A stretch of DNA of 64,000 bases from JAAFHB01 sp963677935 (GCA_963677935.2 CAXXEH010000003.1:3782001-3846000), one strand, 5' to 3'. Shown: positions 26,319 through 36,196, counted from the first letter of the stretch. Notes: generated from the sequence alone by a model not told the origin. Made by a program: numbers and translations.

Positions 26319-28550
26319 TTATTGAATTCCGAACGGGATTTTGAGGTTAAATCCGATGTTCATTCCGGGATTAAAAAACCCGGCCTCCTTTAGGGTGGAA
26401 AGATGATCAATATATTTTGTATCGAAGATGTTATTGGCAGTTATTCCGATAACCACCGGCTGATTCACCACTTTAAGATTTGCGCCGATCCCCAAATCCA
26501 CCAGCGAATATCCGGCTGTCTCCTCCTCTTCGGGTGCAACATTAATCTGTTTAAATGCATTTAGCAGATTGATTTTCAGGTATGCTTTTTCCATAAACAG
26601 CAGCTGTTCCTTTTCGGCTCTTAGTTCAAACCTTAATTTGTTAGCCGGAACCAGCGGAAGGTATTCTTCATGATCCTTTTTCCCTGTCACCGTAGCAAAA
26701 GTGGTTTCAAAATGGAGCCATTCGATGGGTTTCGGATGAATGTGAATCACCGCTTCACCCCCAAACAGCCGGGCATCCGATTGCATGTACCTGTAAACCG
26801 GGAATCCCTTAGCACTCAACTCTTCAGTAGGTGTAATAAAGATATAATCGTTAATTTTGTTGTAAAATCCGGCAAGGTCAAACGAAAGATTATCGAAATG
26901 ATAATGAGCGCTTACGTCTGTTTCATAGGCACGCTGAGGCTTCAGATCCCGGTTTCCTATCTCATAACGATTCTCATGTAAACCACCAGATGTCAGTTCG
27001 GCCAGATTTGGGGACCGGAAAGCGGCAGCCAGATTAGCTCTGATCAATAATTTCTCTGACAAATTATAAGTCGCTCCAAATGATCCGCTAAGGCTGTTGT
27101 AATCATTCGATAAGGGGGGATGAAAATCAGCATCAGTGGGTGCCATGTACGAATCAGTTGAAATGGTCCGGTAATCATACCTTATTCCTGCCTGTAACCG
27201 TATCTTTTCGATAAAAGTATATTGCAGAAGTGTAAAACCAGAGTAACTGTTGATACTGGCATCCGAAAGGAGTCGCGTTTCCCTGTTATTCAGGTTTTTA
27301 TTATTCTGATTAAGGCCCTGGAATCCAATGATATATTCACTGTTCCGGACCGATGGAAAATAAAGTTTGGTTTCCCAGGTAAGCGTAGCCAGTTGCATAT
27401 CGATAAAAGGAATGACTCTTTCGTCGTTGTGTAACAAATGGGTATTCTGGAAGGCCGCATTTATCTCGACCTTATAATTACCAAGATAGAGTTTATTCTG
27501 AGTTGAGAGTAATTTGTTGTTGAATGTTTGGAACCAGATCTCAGCCTTTCTACCCCTTTCAGTTATTAGATCAATAACATCGGGTTCTACGATCCCTATT
27601 TTTTGCTCATTCACATCATAAAATATTTTAAAAGTACCTCTCTTGCCGGCGAATCCGCCATTTCCTTTCACGGACCACTCATTGAACCTCGAATTGGGAA
27701 CGAGCTCTCCCCCACCCTGGTAATAATCGGCATTGGTTTTACCCCCTCCCCTTATTCCCCAGAAAAAATTTTGGGAAGCCCCCCTGACCCCAAGATTGGT
27801 AGTTGCACCCAACGAATTGGAATTGAGCTGCAGATTATAATCTCCCATGATCAGGCCCACAGGTGCAGGTTTCTCTTTTACAAAATCTACGACACCCCCG
27901 ATCGCGTCGGAACCGTAAAGCAGCGATGCCGGCCCCTTGATCACCTCTACACTTTCGATCCCAAACTCATCAATTCCCAGGGGATGATGATCAGAATATT
28001 GATAATTCTCGTACCTGACACCGTTATTCAACACAAGAATATCGTTCATGGCAAGACCACGGATTACCGGCTTCGAGATTCCGCTCCCTTTGGAAATCAT
28101 ATCCACCCCCGGGATTTTAGTCAGTGTCTCCGCAAAATTCGGTGTCCCTCCCCTGCTGATCGCTTCAGCTTTGATTACATCTATCTTAACCGCATTTTCG
28201 TGCTGGGTGGAGTTATATCCTCCGACCACCACAACCGATTCGGTTTCGATCGGTTCATGCTGCAGGACCATATCGATTTCAAGGGGTTTCCCATCCATTA
28301 TCACGGTCACCAACCTGTTGTTATAACCGACATATGAATACTTTATTTTGAATTTTCCCTTTGGCAGATTCTTTAGAAAATAGTGACCCTCCCGATCGGT
28401 AACCGTCCCTTTATTCTGTTCCATGATAAAGACGTTTGCACCAGCCAATGACTCCCCCTGTTGATTGGTAATAATGCCAATGACATTGTTTTGTGCAAAT
28501 GCCAGACCTGTGGTTGCAACAGCGATTGCCAATAATATTATATTTTTCAT
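26319..28550 (-). CDS. TonB-dependent outer-membrane receptor
   Basis: 743 residues with a signal peptide (1-19, ending LAFA). Order: carboxypeptidase-regulatory-like domain (about 22-105), plug (about 125-235, with VEVIKGPASLLYGSDAIGG) and a 22-strand-type barrel to the C-terminus. The plug word SDHHPLGIDEFGIE resembles small-siderophore or metal receptors and not SusC proteins, and no SusD gene is nearby. It lies 108 bases downstream of a small His/Cys-rich protein gene on the same strand, a pairing seen with metal-related receptors. The ligand is unknown; a metal or metallophore is an inference. Confidence 0.85.
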   Translation of the reverse strand: MKNIILLAIAVATTGLAFAQNNVIGIITNQQGESLAGANVFIMEQNKGTVTDREGHYFLKNLPKGKFKIKYSYVGYNNRLVTVIMDGKPLEIDMVLQHEPIETESVVVVGGYNSTQHENAVKIDVIKAEAISRGGTPNFAETLTKIPGVDMISKGSGISKPVIRGLAMNDILVLNNGVRYENYQYSDHHPLGIDEFGIESVEVIKGPASLLYGSDAIGGVVDFVKEKPAPVGLIMGDYNLQLNSNSLGATTNLGVRGASQNFFWGIRGGGKTNADYYQGGGELVPNSRFNEWSVKGNGGFAGKRGTFKIFYDVNEQKIGIVEPDVIDLITERGRKAEIWFQTFNNKLLSTQNKLYLGNYKVEINAAFQNTHLLHNDERVIPFIDMQLATLTWETKLYFPSVRNSEYIIGFQGLNQNNKNLNNRETRLLSDASINSYSGFTLLQYTFIEKIRLQAGIRYDYRTISTDSYMAPTDADFHPPLSNDYNSLSGSFGATYNLSEKLLIRANLAAAFRSPNLAELTSGGLHENRYEIGNRDLKPQRAYETDVSAHYHFDNLSFDLAGFYNKINDYIFITPTEELSAKGFPVYRYMQSDARLFGGEAVIHIHPKPIEWLHFETTFATVTGKKDHEEYLPLVPANKLRFELRAEKEQLLFMEKAYLKINLLNAFKQINVAPEEEETAGYSLVDLGIGANLKVVNQPVVIGITANNIFDTKYIDHLSTLKEAGFFNPGMNIGFNLKIPFGIQ

Positions 28551-28658
28551 CCAATAAATTTTTGATTAATCCACATTCATTTAAATAAAACAGATGTGGA
28601 AAAGACTTTTGAGACACCCTACTGACAAAATAAAACAATACCCAAGGCATTACAATAA

Positions 28659-28997
28659 CTACCTGGATACTATCAGATGGAAATTGTCCTGCTGTGGCGG
28701 CCCCCGGAGAGAGGTTACCCGAAGAGTGGAACAAATGGATGGTGAATGGTAAAGATATACCAGTTCCCGGAAAGTTGGAACAGGTTTTTGAACAGTTTGG
28801 TCGGGAGATTTACAGGAAAAGATCGGAAAGTGAAAATCGCAGACGGCACATTTTTCATGCTTTACATGCCAGAAATCACCCTCTTCAGCATGAAATAATA
28901 TCTCCTCTCCATGATGATGAAAAAACTGAATGGCTGTCGGATGGATAAACAACCACAGTAAAAATAGGTACTGAATATTTTTTGAAGTTATTTTCAA
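28659..28997 (-). CDS. Small membrane-targeted His/Cys-rich protein
   Basis: 112 residues. A hydrophobic N-terminal segment (about 8-25) is followed by FFHHHGEE, HAEEGDFWHVKHEKCAVC and DFHF, a cluster of His and Cys that could bind metal. It resembles the short unnamed Bacteroidota proteins (HxKCxxCxF pattern) and loosely DUF2946, often encoded next to TonB receptors. Here it directly precedes the receptor gene at 26319. The role is not established; metal handling or receptor-linked sensing is inferred. Confidence 0.55.
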   Translation of the reverse strand: MKITSKNIQYLFLLWLFIHPTAIQFFHHHGEEILFHAEEGDFWHVKHEKCAVCDFHFPIFSCKSPDQTVQKPVPTFRELVYLYHSPSICSTLRVTSLRGPPQQDNFHLIVSR

Positions 28998-29065
28998 AAT
29001 ACGTTATCGAATGGATTCTATAAGCGACTTTCCGAACAACATTAACACTTTTGGTCGTTTTTTGT

Positions 29066-31516
29066 TTACAGTGTCAACTGCAACGAGAACATCAATCCAA
29101 GTTTTATTTTTCGGTCTTCGTTGTAGTTATAACGCCAGACTGCATCGACCCTGATAATCTTTAGGATATTCTCCACTCCTGCCGAAAATTCTGTATAAGG
29201 GGTACTTCTCAGACCGGTCATCCCCTTGGGAAAAACCATTCCGGTATGCTTGGTTGGATCATAACTCCCAACTAAAGAGCGTACACCCACAACTTCCCTC
29301 CATTTCAATCGTTTGAAAAGAGGAACTTTATTCAGGAAAAATCCCTGAAAATGGTGTTCGAGGAAGAGACTGAAGTAGGTATCACTTACAAATTCCTGAT
29401 AATTCATCAGATTAAATGCATAAGCATCAAAAGCATACGACTCATTTCCCTCGTGTATTTTCATCAAGGGCCACGGAACATTGCCCCAAATCTTGCCTGC
29501 CTGTATATAGTAGGTTATAAAACCGATTGGATTTAAAGCAATTTTATCCGAAAAGTTCATATCCAATTTGAGATACTCATATTCGCCTCCCAAAAACCCT
29601 TTTAATCCACCCGTTGCCGATAAATTAAAAACCGGATTGAAGATTCCAAAGGTATTCCGTTCAAAACCGTCGACCATAACTGTTTCCTTTGGTGCATATC
29701 GGGTATTCAGTTTTATTTCACCTGTTCTGACTGATGATATCATGTTTCCCAGCGGATCCACAAAGGGGACAAAGGGTCCCGATTTTATATTGGATGAGGT
29801 GACCGATAATTGATTGGAGAAACCTCTGACCCAATCTTTATCGAAAGTACCAGTAACCCTGTCGATCATATTGAGTTTGGTATAGGGATTTTTGCTTAAT
29901 ACCGAGGTCAGAAAGTTATCACGGGTAAATGCGTTGGAACTTTCGCCCAGTAATTCATAATCATGCTGTCCCTGAAAAGCGATCATTGCCCGCGGTTTCT
30001 TTGAAAAAAAGTATTCAAATCCCCCCCCAAACTTAAGATCCTGATCATTAAATCCATAAGCACCATATCCATTTAGCCTGATATTAGGATTGAATTTCAT
30101 GGTTGTGCGCGCACCGATTCTTGTCCTGTAACCTTCCACCTTATTTGAACTGATCAATGAATAATAGGGTCCTAATTCAAATTTCCCCAAATCGCGGTAA
30201 CCATAATAAAACATGTATACATATTCTGCAATTGTCTTATAAAGAGGGACATTCTTAATCGAATCAACCATCGCATAAATGCCGGCTTCCCGCTTCTGCA
30301 ATTCTATAGGACGCGATTTTTCCCAAAAGACCTCATCTTTCTTAATAGCATCCTTACTCACAATAATGGCATTCTTTTGTTTAACGACATCATCCGGCAC
30401 CTCTGTAAATGAAAAGTCCTCATAAACATTGGTCTTACGTCCCATTATTCCGATTTGTTCAGAGTCTTTATCCTTCTTGATGTCCAGATCGGCAATCATT
30501 GATTCATTACGGGGAACCCATCGATGATCATTATTCTGATAATCAATTGAATATTGAAGATTGTTCAAAAAATTGACATTTGCTTTTGTCGAAAGCTGCA
30601 TCTCGACTCTCGTAAGGGCAAAGCTTCCATCTTCAACCCAAAACTTACCTTTAAATGTGGGATCCTGTGGAAGTCTGGGCTTAAAAGAGATTTCGTAGAT
30701 CTTACGACCTTTTACCATTGCACTGTCTCTCAGATAATAATGATAAAATTGCAGACCAAGCGAGTTTATTGGAGAGATCAGTCCGATATCCGAAATCATG
30801 ATATAATTATCATAGACATTTATCCCTTCATACATTTTCCCTGTAAATTGTGTGATCATGTCGGTGGTCATTCCCGAAGCTTTATTAGCGATGATATCTT
30901 CATGATTTGTATTCAGGATGCTGTTATGATAGTAGTTGGAGACCGTTTCCGTAAAGAAGACAGGAAGAAAAGTTTTTCCCTCAATCTCAAGAGAATCAAT
31001 ATATTTGAATACGAACTCAAATTGCTTTAATAGCTTCTTTTTGCGAAGTGAACCATTGATATTTTTGATATCTACCTCAGTCTTGGCATAAAGCTTCGAT
31101 TGCCACGATGGAAAATTCGATGGGTTATTCTCCTTTTTATGGCTCACAATCTTCCGGAAGAGGGGAATGGCAGGATTTTCGCCCGGACGGATCGAAATCA
31201 CACCCAGGGAAATAACATCCTCAACCATCTTTATATCAATATTATTTACCTGATTTAGTTTGATTTTGAAGCTCTGTTTTTTGTATCCGACTGCAGAGAC
31301 TTCGATGATTGAGGTCGGTTTAAGGGAACTTAGGTTGTAATTTCCATTCAGGTCGGACATGGTCCCGGTATAGGTGTCCTTAAAGATAATATTTACATAT
31401 GGAACCGGATTAGTTGAAACTGCTTCAGTAATTTTCCCCTGCACCACTGTTTTCTGGGCATTTGCCCCTAAAGCAGAAATCAACAATAATATTATCAGCC
31501 TTATAAATCTATTCAT
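29066..31516 (-). CDS. DUF5686/carboxypeptidase-regulatory-domain outer-membrane protein
   Basis: 816 residues with a signal peptide (1-20, ending GANA). A CarboxypepD_reg beta-sandwich (about 22-106) precedes a long DUF5686 body and ends in a beta-rich region with outer-membrane-like strands (last residues LKLGLMFSLQLTL). The family is widespread in Bacteroidota and has no proven function. The gene stands alone on the minus strand, with a tandem heptamer repeat about 200 bases upstream of its start. Confidence 0.8.
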   Translation of the reverse strand: MNRFIRLIILLLISALGANAQKTVVQGKITEAVSTNPVPYVNIIFKDTYTGTMSDLNGNYNLSSLKPTSIIEVSAVGYKKQSFKIKLNQVNNIDIKMVEDVISLGVISIRPGENPAIPLFRKIVSHKKENNPSNFPSWQSKLYAKTEVDIKNINGSLRKKKLLKQFEFVFKYIDSLEIEGKTFLPVFFTETVSNYYHNSILNTNHEDIIANKASGMTTDMITQFTGKMYEGINVYDNYIMISDIGLISPINSLGLQFYHYYLRDSAMVKGRKIYEISFKPRLPQDPTFKGKFWVEDGSFALTRVEMQLSTKANVNFLNNLQYSIDYQNNDHRWVPRNESMIADLDIKKDKDSEQIGIMGRKTNVYEDFSFTEVPDDVVKQKNAIIVSKDAIKKDEVFWEKSRPIELQKREAGIYAMVDSIKNVPLYKTIAEYVYMFYYGYRDLGKFELGPYYSLISSNKVEGYRTRIGARTTMKFNPNIRLNGYGAYGFNDQDLKFGGGFEYFFSKKPRAMIAFQGQHDYELLGESSNAFTRDNFLTSVLSKNPYTKLNMIDRVTGTFDKDWVRGFSNQLSVTSSNIKSGPFVPFVDPLGNMISSVRTGEIKLNTRYAPKETVMVDGFERNTFGIFNPVFNLSATGGLKGFLGGEYEYLKLDMNFSDKIALNPIGFITYYIQAGKIWGNVPWPLMKIHEGNESYAFDAYAFNLMNYQEFVSDTYFSLFLEHHFQGFFLNKVPLFKRLKWREVVGVRSLVGSYDPTKHTGMVFPKGMTGLRSTPYTEFSAGVENILKIIRVDAVWRYNYNEDRKIKLGLMFSLQLTL

Positions 31517-31881
31517 CTACCCATTTTATCCGGAAATCTGTGTTTCCTTGTTTATCCAATTACTACTGATCTCAATTTCTTAATCCCTGATAAAAAGGGT
31601 TGAAAACTTGCATCACCTAATATATGAACAACAAAAATACAAGGAAGTTGCGTGATTAAGACCGATTATTTGCAACAGAGGGTAACGTTATTGTTTAATT
31701 AACAAAGTGCTAATCGAAAAATGAAAAATGAAAAATGAAAAATGAAAAATTAGTATTCAGATTATAAGTCACTTTCAATACATTTACCCATTGAAACAGG
31801 GTCTACCTGAAGGCTGGATCACCGAAGCATATCCAGACAACTTTTTTGACAATTTAACATTTTGGGAATGGTGACCGGCAA
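31517..31881. other. Intergenic region with tandem heptamer
   Basis: 365 AT-rich bases between the DUF5686 gene and the S4-domain gene. Besides the GAAAAAT tandem repeat at 31716-31750 I see no gene or clear promoter. Confidence 0.5.
31716..31750. repeat. Tandem heptamer GAAAAAT x5
   Basis: Five perfect head-to-tail copies of a 7-base unit. It lies about 200 bases upstream of the DUF5686 gene start. Such a tract may vary in copy number between isolates, but whether it influences expression cannot be seen. Confidence 0.85.
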
Positions 31882-32091
31882 TTAATTCTCAATATTAATG
31901 GTGGTTCCGGATGTTTCAACCAGATCGCCGGGGCGGAGCTTCGCTCGTTTGCGGTATTCAACTTCCCCATTCAATTTGACCTCTCCATCCTCGACCATTA
32001 TTTTTGCATGGCCACCTGACTGGGCAAAGTGAAGCAGCTTTAATAACTTGATCAGTTCGACAAATTCAGCACCTTTTAGATTGAATATCAT
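31882..32091 (-). CDS. Small S4-domain RNA-binding protein
   Basis: 69 residues that form one S4 domain of the YbcJ/YaaA type: LIKLLKLLHFAQSGGHAKIMVEDGEVKLNG followed by KRAKLRPGDLV. Such proteins bind structured RNA, often linked to ribosomes. It ends the minus-strand run of small genes 31882-34464, 10 bases after the MmcQ/YjbR gene. The exact role is unknown. Confidence 0.8.
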   Translation of the reverse strand: MIFNLKGAEFVELIKLLKLLHFAQSGGHAKIMVEDGEVKLNGEVEYRKRAKLRPGDLVETSGTTINIEN

Positions 32092-32101
32092 TGTTTTAAA
32101 A

Positions 32102-32455
32102 TTAACTCATAAGTATTTCTGATTGGAGTTTGGCTGGTAATGATTTAAAAACCAAATCGTAGGAGTGATCTATCATTTCAAAAATCAGTTTTTTGGGTAA
32201 CGATCCGTCCAAAACGACTGTATTCCAATGCTTCTTATTCATATGCCAGCCTGGAATGATTGCAGGATTCGCTTCACGAAGTTCGATGGCCCGCTCGGGA
32301 TTACATTTGAGGTTCATCGAAAAATCACCCTCAAGGTTGAGCAAAATGAATATTTTGCCACCGACTTTGATAACAAGGGTAGTATCATCAAATGGAAAAC
32401 TCTCCTCTGTCCCATTTTTTGAGATGCAATATGCTCTTATCTCTTCAATATCCAT
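32102..32455 (-). CDS. MmcQ/YjbR-family protein
   Basis: 117 residues with the family pattern: an N-terminal helix, FPFDDTTLVIKVGGKIFILL, NLKCNPERAIELRE and a C-terminal MNKKHWNTVVLDG segment. The fold is CyaY-like; a DNA-binding role has been proposed for the family but is not firmly shown. It is likely co-transcribed with the downstream S4 gene. Confidence 0.85.
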   Translation of the reverse strand: MDIEEIRAYCISKNGTEESFPFDDTTLVIKVGGKIFILLNLEGDFSMNLKCNPERAIELREANPAIIPGWHMNKKHWNTVVLDGSLPKKLIFEMIDHSYDLVFKSLPAKLQSEILMS

Positions 32456-32535
32456 AAGTAAAACAGATTAAAATGTTTTATCAAAATTAGAAAAATCCTA
32501 CGACTAATCAGGTCATCGTTCATTTTGCATTTTCA

Positions 32536-32907
32536 TTAATTGACCGGCGGGATAAATGCTCCCGGGAAATGGGTCAATTCATAAGTTACATCGTCGGAGA
32601 AGATAATTGAAATCACATCGAAACGGGTTTCGAGATCGATCTGCTTTCCAATAAGCCATGCGTCAGCAACTTCAACAATATTTCTGATCTTTTGAATAGA
32701 AACTGCTTCCCATGGTTCTTCGAAATAATCACCTTCACGGGTTTTAACCTCAACAATTACAATTTCTTCACCTTGTTTTGCAATAATATCGACCTCCTTA
32801 TGTCCGTAAAGCCAGTTACGCTCCAAAATTTTATATCCCTCCTTTATAAGGTATGCTACCGCAATCTCTTCCCCTTTATTGCCAAGTTCCGCTGATGGAG
32901 TCATCAC
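32536..32907 (-). CDS. YraN/UPF0102 nuclease-fold protein
   Basis: 123 residues. The family signature is present: GNKGEEIAVAYL, ILERNW, then KEVDIIAKQGEEIVIVEVKTR, which is the PD-(D/E)XK pattern with D, E and K in place. The family has a Holliday-junction-resolvase-like fold; activity is not established for most members. It lies 9 bases after the LD-carboxypeptidase gene and is probably in one transcript with it. Confidence 0.88.
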   Translation of the reverse strand: MMTPSAELGNKGEEIAVAYLIKEGYKILERNWLYGHKEVDIIAKQGEEIVIVEVKTREGDYFEEPWEAVSIQKIRNIVEVADAWLIGKQIDLETRFDVISIIFSDDVTYELTHFPGAFIPPVN

Positions 32908-32916
32908 AATTTATCT

Positions 32917-33819
32917 TTAGATTTTTTTTATAATAACCTTCTCTTTAGTCACATCCAAAGAGATTCTGCTTCCCATAATCATTGGATAGTTTGGTAATTC
33001 GTGCCCCGCTTCAAAGCCAAATACAACTGGATAGTCGTATGAGTCGACAGCCTCTCTGACAATTTCATTGGCAGTCTTACCAAAGGGAGTTTCGCCATCG
33101 GTTATATCGGTAAAGTATCCAACAATCAATCCGGAGATTTTTTCAAGTATGCGTCCCACCTTCAGATTAAACATCATCCGGTCGAGATGATAATGGTGTT
33201 CATCAATATCCTCAATAAAGAGGATTTTTCCAACAGGAGATATATCGAGTGGGGTTCCCCTCAAGCTCTGGATGATCGACAAATTCCCCCCCGTCAGAAT
33301 TCCTGTGGCATCACCGTTTCTGTTCAGTTCATGCGGAATTAAAGAATATTCGGGAGCTTTACCTTTTAAGAGTTCCATCATCTGCAGGAAACTTCCGGTA
33401 AGTTCCCCCTCCTTTTCGAACCAGGCAGTCATCACACCATGTACCGAAGCAATATGATGATTTGAGAGGTAGGCATGAAAAACTGTGATATCGCTGAATC
33501 CGATCAGCCATTTTGGTTTCTTAAAAAACGATGACCAATTGAGGCTAAGATAGGTCCTTATTGACCCATACCCTCCGCGTGAGAAAAATATTGCTTTTAT
33601 CGATTTGTCATCAAGTGCCTTTTGCATGTCAGCCGCACGGGCCAGATCAGATCCTGCAAATACTCCCTCTTCATGAAAGGTATGCAAGCCGATTTCGACC
33701 TGAAATCCCTGTTGCCTCAGCAATTCGGCGCCACGCTCTACAATTTGACGATCAATTTTACCAGCCGGAGAAATGATTGAAACCTTATCGCCGGGTAAAA
33801 GATAGGGAGGATACTTCAT
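32917..33819 (-). CDS. LD-carboxypeptidase, peptidase family S66
   Basis: 300 residues. The family Ser-Glu-His triad can be placed: Ser in FSRGGYGS, Glu in LFIEDIDEH and His in GFEAGHELPNYPM. The N-terminal PGDKVSIISPAGK is typical. Members remove the terminal D-alanine from murein tetrapeptides in the cytoplasm during cell-wall recycling. No signal peptide is present, in agreement. The gene precedes yraN in a minus-strand group. Confidence 0.9.
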   Translation of the reverse strand: MKYPPYLLPGDKVSIISPAGKIDRQIVERGAELLRQQGFQVEIGLHTFHEEGVFAGSDLARAADMQKALDDKSIKAIFFSRGGYGSIRTYLSLNWSSFFKKPKWLIGFSDITVFHAYLSNHHIASVHGVMTAWFEKEGELTGSFLQMMELLKGKAPEYSLIPHELNRNGDATGILTGGNLSIIQSLRGTPLDISPVGKILFIEDIDEHHYHLDRMMFNLKVGRILEKISGLIVGYFTDITDGETPFGKTANEIVREAVDSYDYPVVFGFEAGHELPNYPMIMGSRISLDVTKEKVIIKKI

Positions 33820-33888
33820 TTGAATTTTTTATTTTTAACGAGAATAGACTGTTATTCAACCAATCAGACAAACCGGCTGAACATACGA

Positions 33889-34464
33889 TCAGAGCTCCAT
33901 TCTTTTAAGATAATCTTCTATTGCCTTTGGAAAGTATTGATATTCGAGCTCATGTATTTTTGCCGCTAGGGTATCGGCAGTATCATCGGGTAAGACCAGG
34001 CATTTTACCTGCAACAGGTGCTCCCCTTTGTCGTACTCTTTGTTTACCAGATGAATTGTAATACCCGACTCCTTTTCTTTATTGACTATGACCGCCTCAT
34101 GTACCCGGGCGCCATACATCCCCTTGCCACCATATGCAGGTAAAAGTGCAGGGTGGATATTGATAATAGTAAAAGCATCGACAAACTGGGGAGGAACAAG
34201 CCAAAGAAAACCGGCCAAAATAACCAGTCCAATCTCCCTGTGCTGAAGTTCCTTTATCAGCTGATCGGATCCGTAAAACTCCTCACGCGAAAAAAAGTGC
34301 GATTCAACACCAAGTTTTTGAGCACGCTGGAGCACAAATGCGTCCCTTTTATTTGTCCAGACGGAATCAATCCTCGCTTTAGGATGGTTTTTGAAGTAGG
34401 TGATAATGTTCTCGGCATTACTACCCGACCCGGAAGCAAATATAGCTATATTTTTCATAAGCAA
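33889..34464 (-). CDS. purN: Phosphoribosylglycinamide formyltransferase
   Basis: 191 residues. The substrate loop SGSGSNAENI is at the N-terminus, and the formyl-folate site includes INIHPALLPAYGG, whose Asn and His are catalytic, with a later VNKEYDKGEHLLQ segment. It catalyses step three of purine synthesis with 10-formyl-THF. The likely start is MKNIAIF, the third residue, because MLMK has two nearby ATGs. It diverges from acpP, a gene order common in Bacteroidota. Confidence 0.95.
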   Translation of the reverse strand: MLMKNIAIFASGSGSNAENIITYFKNHPKARIDSVWTNKRDAFVLQRAQKLGVESHFFSREEFYGSDQLIKELQHREIGLVILAGFLWLVPPQFVDAFTIINIHPALLPAYGGKGMYGARVHEAVIVNKEKESGITIHLVNKEYDKGEHLLQVKCLVLPDDTADTLAAKIHELEYQYFPKAIEDYLKRMEL

Positions 34465-34566
34465 CAGATTACAAACTTTATAAATTAGAATATTCGAACA
34501 ATATGTTTTAAAAAGAATTGAGAACAGTTATTTTGATGCCTAAAATAATAGATTCTTGTCTAAATA

Positions 34567-34599
34567 TTTGGAAGATAAATTTCTTTCTTTGTTTCTTTG
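34567..34599 (+). promoter_or_regulatory. Candidate acpP promoter
   Basis: TTTG (34567-34570) and TTTCTTTG (34592-34599, one mismatch to TAnnTTTG) are separated by 21 bases, the right spacing for the major Bacteroidota sigma factor. Start of transcription would fall near 34605, inside or at the edge of the leader hairpin. Confidence 0.4.
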
Positions 34600-34600
34600 C

Positions 34601-34628
34601 ACTCGCTGAATCAATAAAATCAGCGAGT
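34601..34628 (+). promoter_or_regulatory. Leader hairpin upstream of acpP
   Basis: ACTCGCTGA pairs perfectly with TCAGCGAGT around a 10-base loop, 40 bases before the acpP start. With no T-run it is not a terminator. It may stabilise the 5' end of the highly expressed acpP-fabF-rnc message, or be an operator palindrome. Confidence 0.4.
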
Positions 34629-34667
34629 AAATTTAGTAATAGTATTAACGTAAAAATTTAAAAAATC

Positions 34668-34904
34668 ATGTCTGACATTTCAGCCAAAGTAAAAGCAATT
34701 ATTGTTGACAAATTAGGTGTCGATGAAAGCGAAGTTACGCCAGAGGCATCATTCACTAACGACTTAGGTGCCGATTCTCTCGATACCGTTGAGTTAATCA
34801 TGGAATTCGAAAAAGAGTTCAACATTGCGATCCCCGATGATCAGGCTGAAAAAATCGGAACAGTCGGTGATGCAATTAATTACATCACTGAAAACGCGAA
34901 ATAA
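34668..34904 (+). CDS. acpP: Acyl carrier protein
   Basis: 78 residues, acidic. The 4'-phosphopantetheine site is LGADSLDTVELI with Ser near position 39. It carries growing acyl chains for type II fatty-acid synthesis in the cytoplasm. It is followed 37 bases later by fabF, the standard arrangement. Confidence 0.98.
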   Translation: MSDISAKVKAIIVDKLGVDESEVTPEASFTNDLGADSLDTVELIMEFEKEFNIAIPDDQAEKIGTVGDAINYITENAK

Positions 34905-34941
34905 TCAATTTTTTCATTAATAAAGGGCTCAAAAGCTTACT

Positions 34942-36192
34942 ATGGAATTAAAACGAGTTGTTGTAACCGGTTTGGGCACGATAAACCCGCTTGGTAAGAA
35001 CATAGAAGAATTCTGGGAAAACCTGTGCAATGGGGTTAGCGGTGCCGGCCCCATTACTCGTTTTGACGCCTCCAGGTTCAAAACACAGTTTGCCTGTGAA
35101 GTTAAGAATTTCGACCCGGGTGAATACCTCGAGAAAAAAGAGGTTCACAAGCACGACATGTATGCTCAGTTTGCATATATTGCTGCTGCTCAGGCGCTCA
35201 AGCATTCGGGGCTTGATCTTGAAAAAATTGACAAAGATGAATGTGGGGTCATCTGGGGTGCAGGAATTGGTGGATTAAATACTTTTCTACAAGTTGTAAC
35301 TGAGTATAACGCCACTCCTGAAAATCCACGGTTCTCTCCATTTTTTATCCCAAAAATGATTGCCAATATGGCCAGTGGAAATATCGCTTTGAAGTACCAT
35401 TTCCGCGGACCGACAATCACTACTGTTACAGCCTGTGCATCAGCTACACATGCGATGATTGACGCTGCAACCTATATTCGTTTGGGAAAAGCAAATATCT
35501 TTATTGCAGGTGGTTCAGAATCGGCCATCAACGAAGCAGGTGTAGGAGGTTTTAATGCCATGCGTGCTCTATCAACCCGCAATGATGATCCGAAAACTGC
35601 ATCCAGACCTTTTGATGTAGGACGTGACGGATTCGTAATGGCAGAAGGCGCCGGCGCTTTAATCCTTGAAGAGTATGAACATGCTGTAAATCGGGGTGCT
35701 ACCATCTATGCTGAATTGGTAGGCATTGGGATGTCCACAGATGCTTATCACATGACAGCACCCGATCCTGAAGGTGGTGGAGCTGCCCTGGTGATGAAGA
35801 GGGCATTGGAAGATGCCGGGCTGAAGCCAACTGATATAGACTACATCAATGTTCACGGAACCTCTACTGGTCTTGGCGATATCGCTGAACCTAAGGCTAT
35901 CCGAAAAGTATTTGGTGACCATATCTACAATGTTAGCATCAGTGCCACAAAGTCTATGACTGGTCATTTATTAGGTGCAGCCGGAGCTGTTGAAGCAATT
36001 GCCGCTATCCTGGCAATGAAAGACAGCATCGTTCCACCTACAATCAACCAGTTTGAGCTAGACCCTGAAATTGATCCAAGGATTGACTTCACATTTAACA
36101 AAGCGAAAAAACGCGATCTCAATTATGTTTTGAGTAACACCTTTGGGTTTGGCGGTCATAATGGAACTGTAATCTTTAAAAAACTTTCTTAG
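34942..36192 (+). CDS. fabF: Beta-ketoacyl-ACP synthase II
   Basis: 416 residues. The catalytic Cys-His-His set is present: TACASATHA, NVHGTSTGLGD and KSMTGHLLGAAGAVE. The enzyme elongates acyl-ACP with malonyl-ACP. It is cotranscribed with acpP upstream and rnc, which starts 4 bases after its stop. Confidence 0.97.
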   Translation: MELKRVVVTGLGTINPLGKNIEEFWENLCNGVSGAGPITRFDASRFKTQFACEVKNFDPGEYLEKKEVHKHDMYAQFAYIAAAQALKHSGLDLEKIDKDECGVIWGAGIGGLNTFLQVVTEYNATPENPRFSPFFIPKMIANMASGNIALKYHFRGPTITTVTACASATHAMIDAATYIRLGKANIFIAGGSESAINEAGVGGFNAMRALSTRNDDPKTASRPFDVGRDGFVMAEGAGALILEEYEHAVNRGATIYAELVGIGMSTDAYHMTAPDPEGGGAALVMKRALEDAGLKPTDIDYINVHGTSTGLGDIAEPKAIRKVFGDHIYNVSISATKSMTGHLLGAAGAVEAIAAILAMKDSIVPPTINQFELDPEIDPRIDFTFNKAKKRDLNYVLSNTFGFGGHNGTVIFKKLS

Positions 36193-36196
36193 TAAA

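Noticed and set aside
27603..28337. 244-residue plus-strand open frame
   Set aside because: Antisense shadow of the TonB receptor plug and carboxypeptidase-regulatory region; low-complexity His/Ile/Pro composition.
31716..31750. CRISPR-like array
   Set aside because: Five contiguous 7-base units without spacers are a simple tandem repeat.
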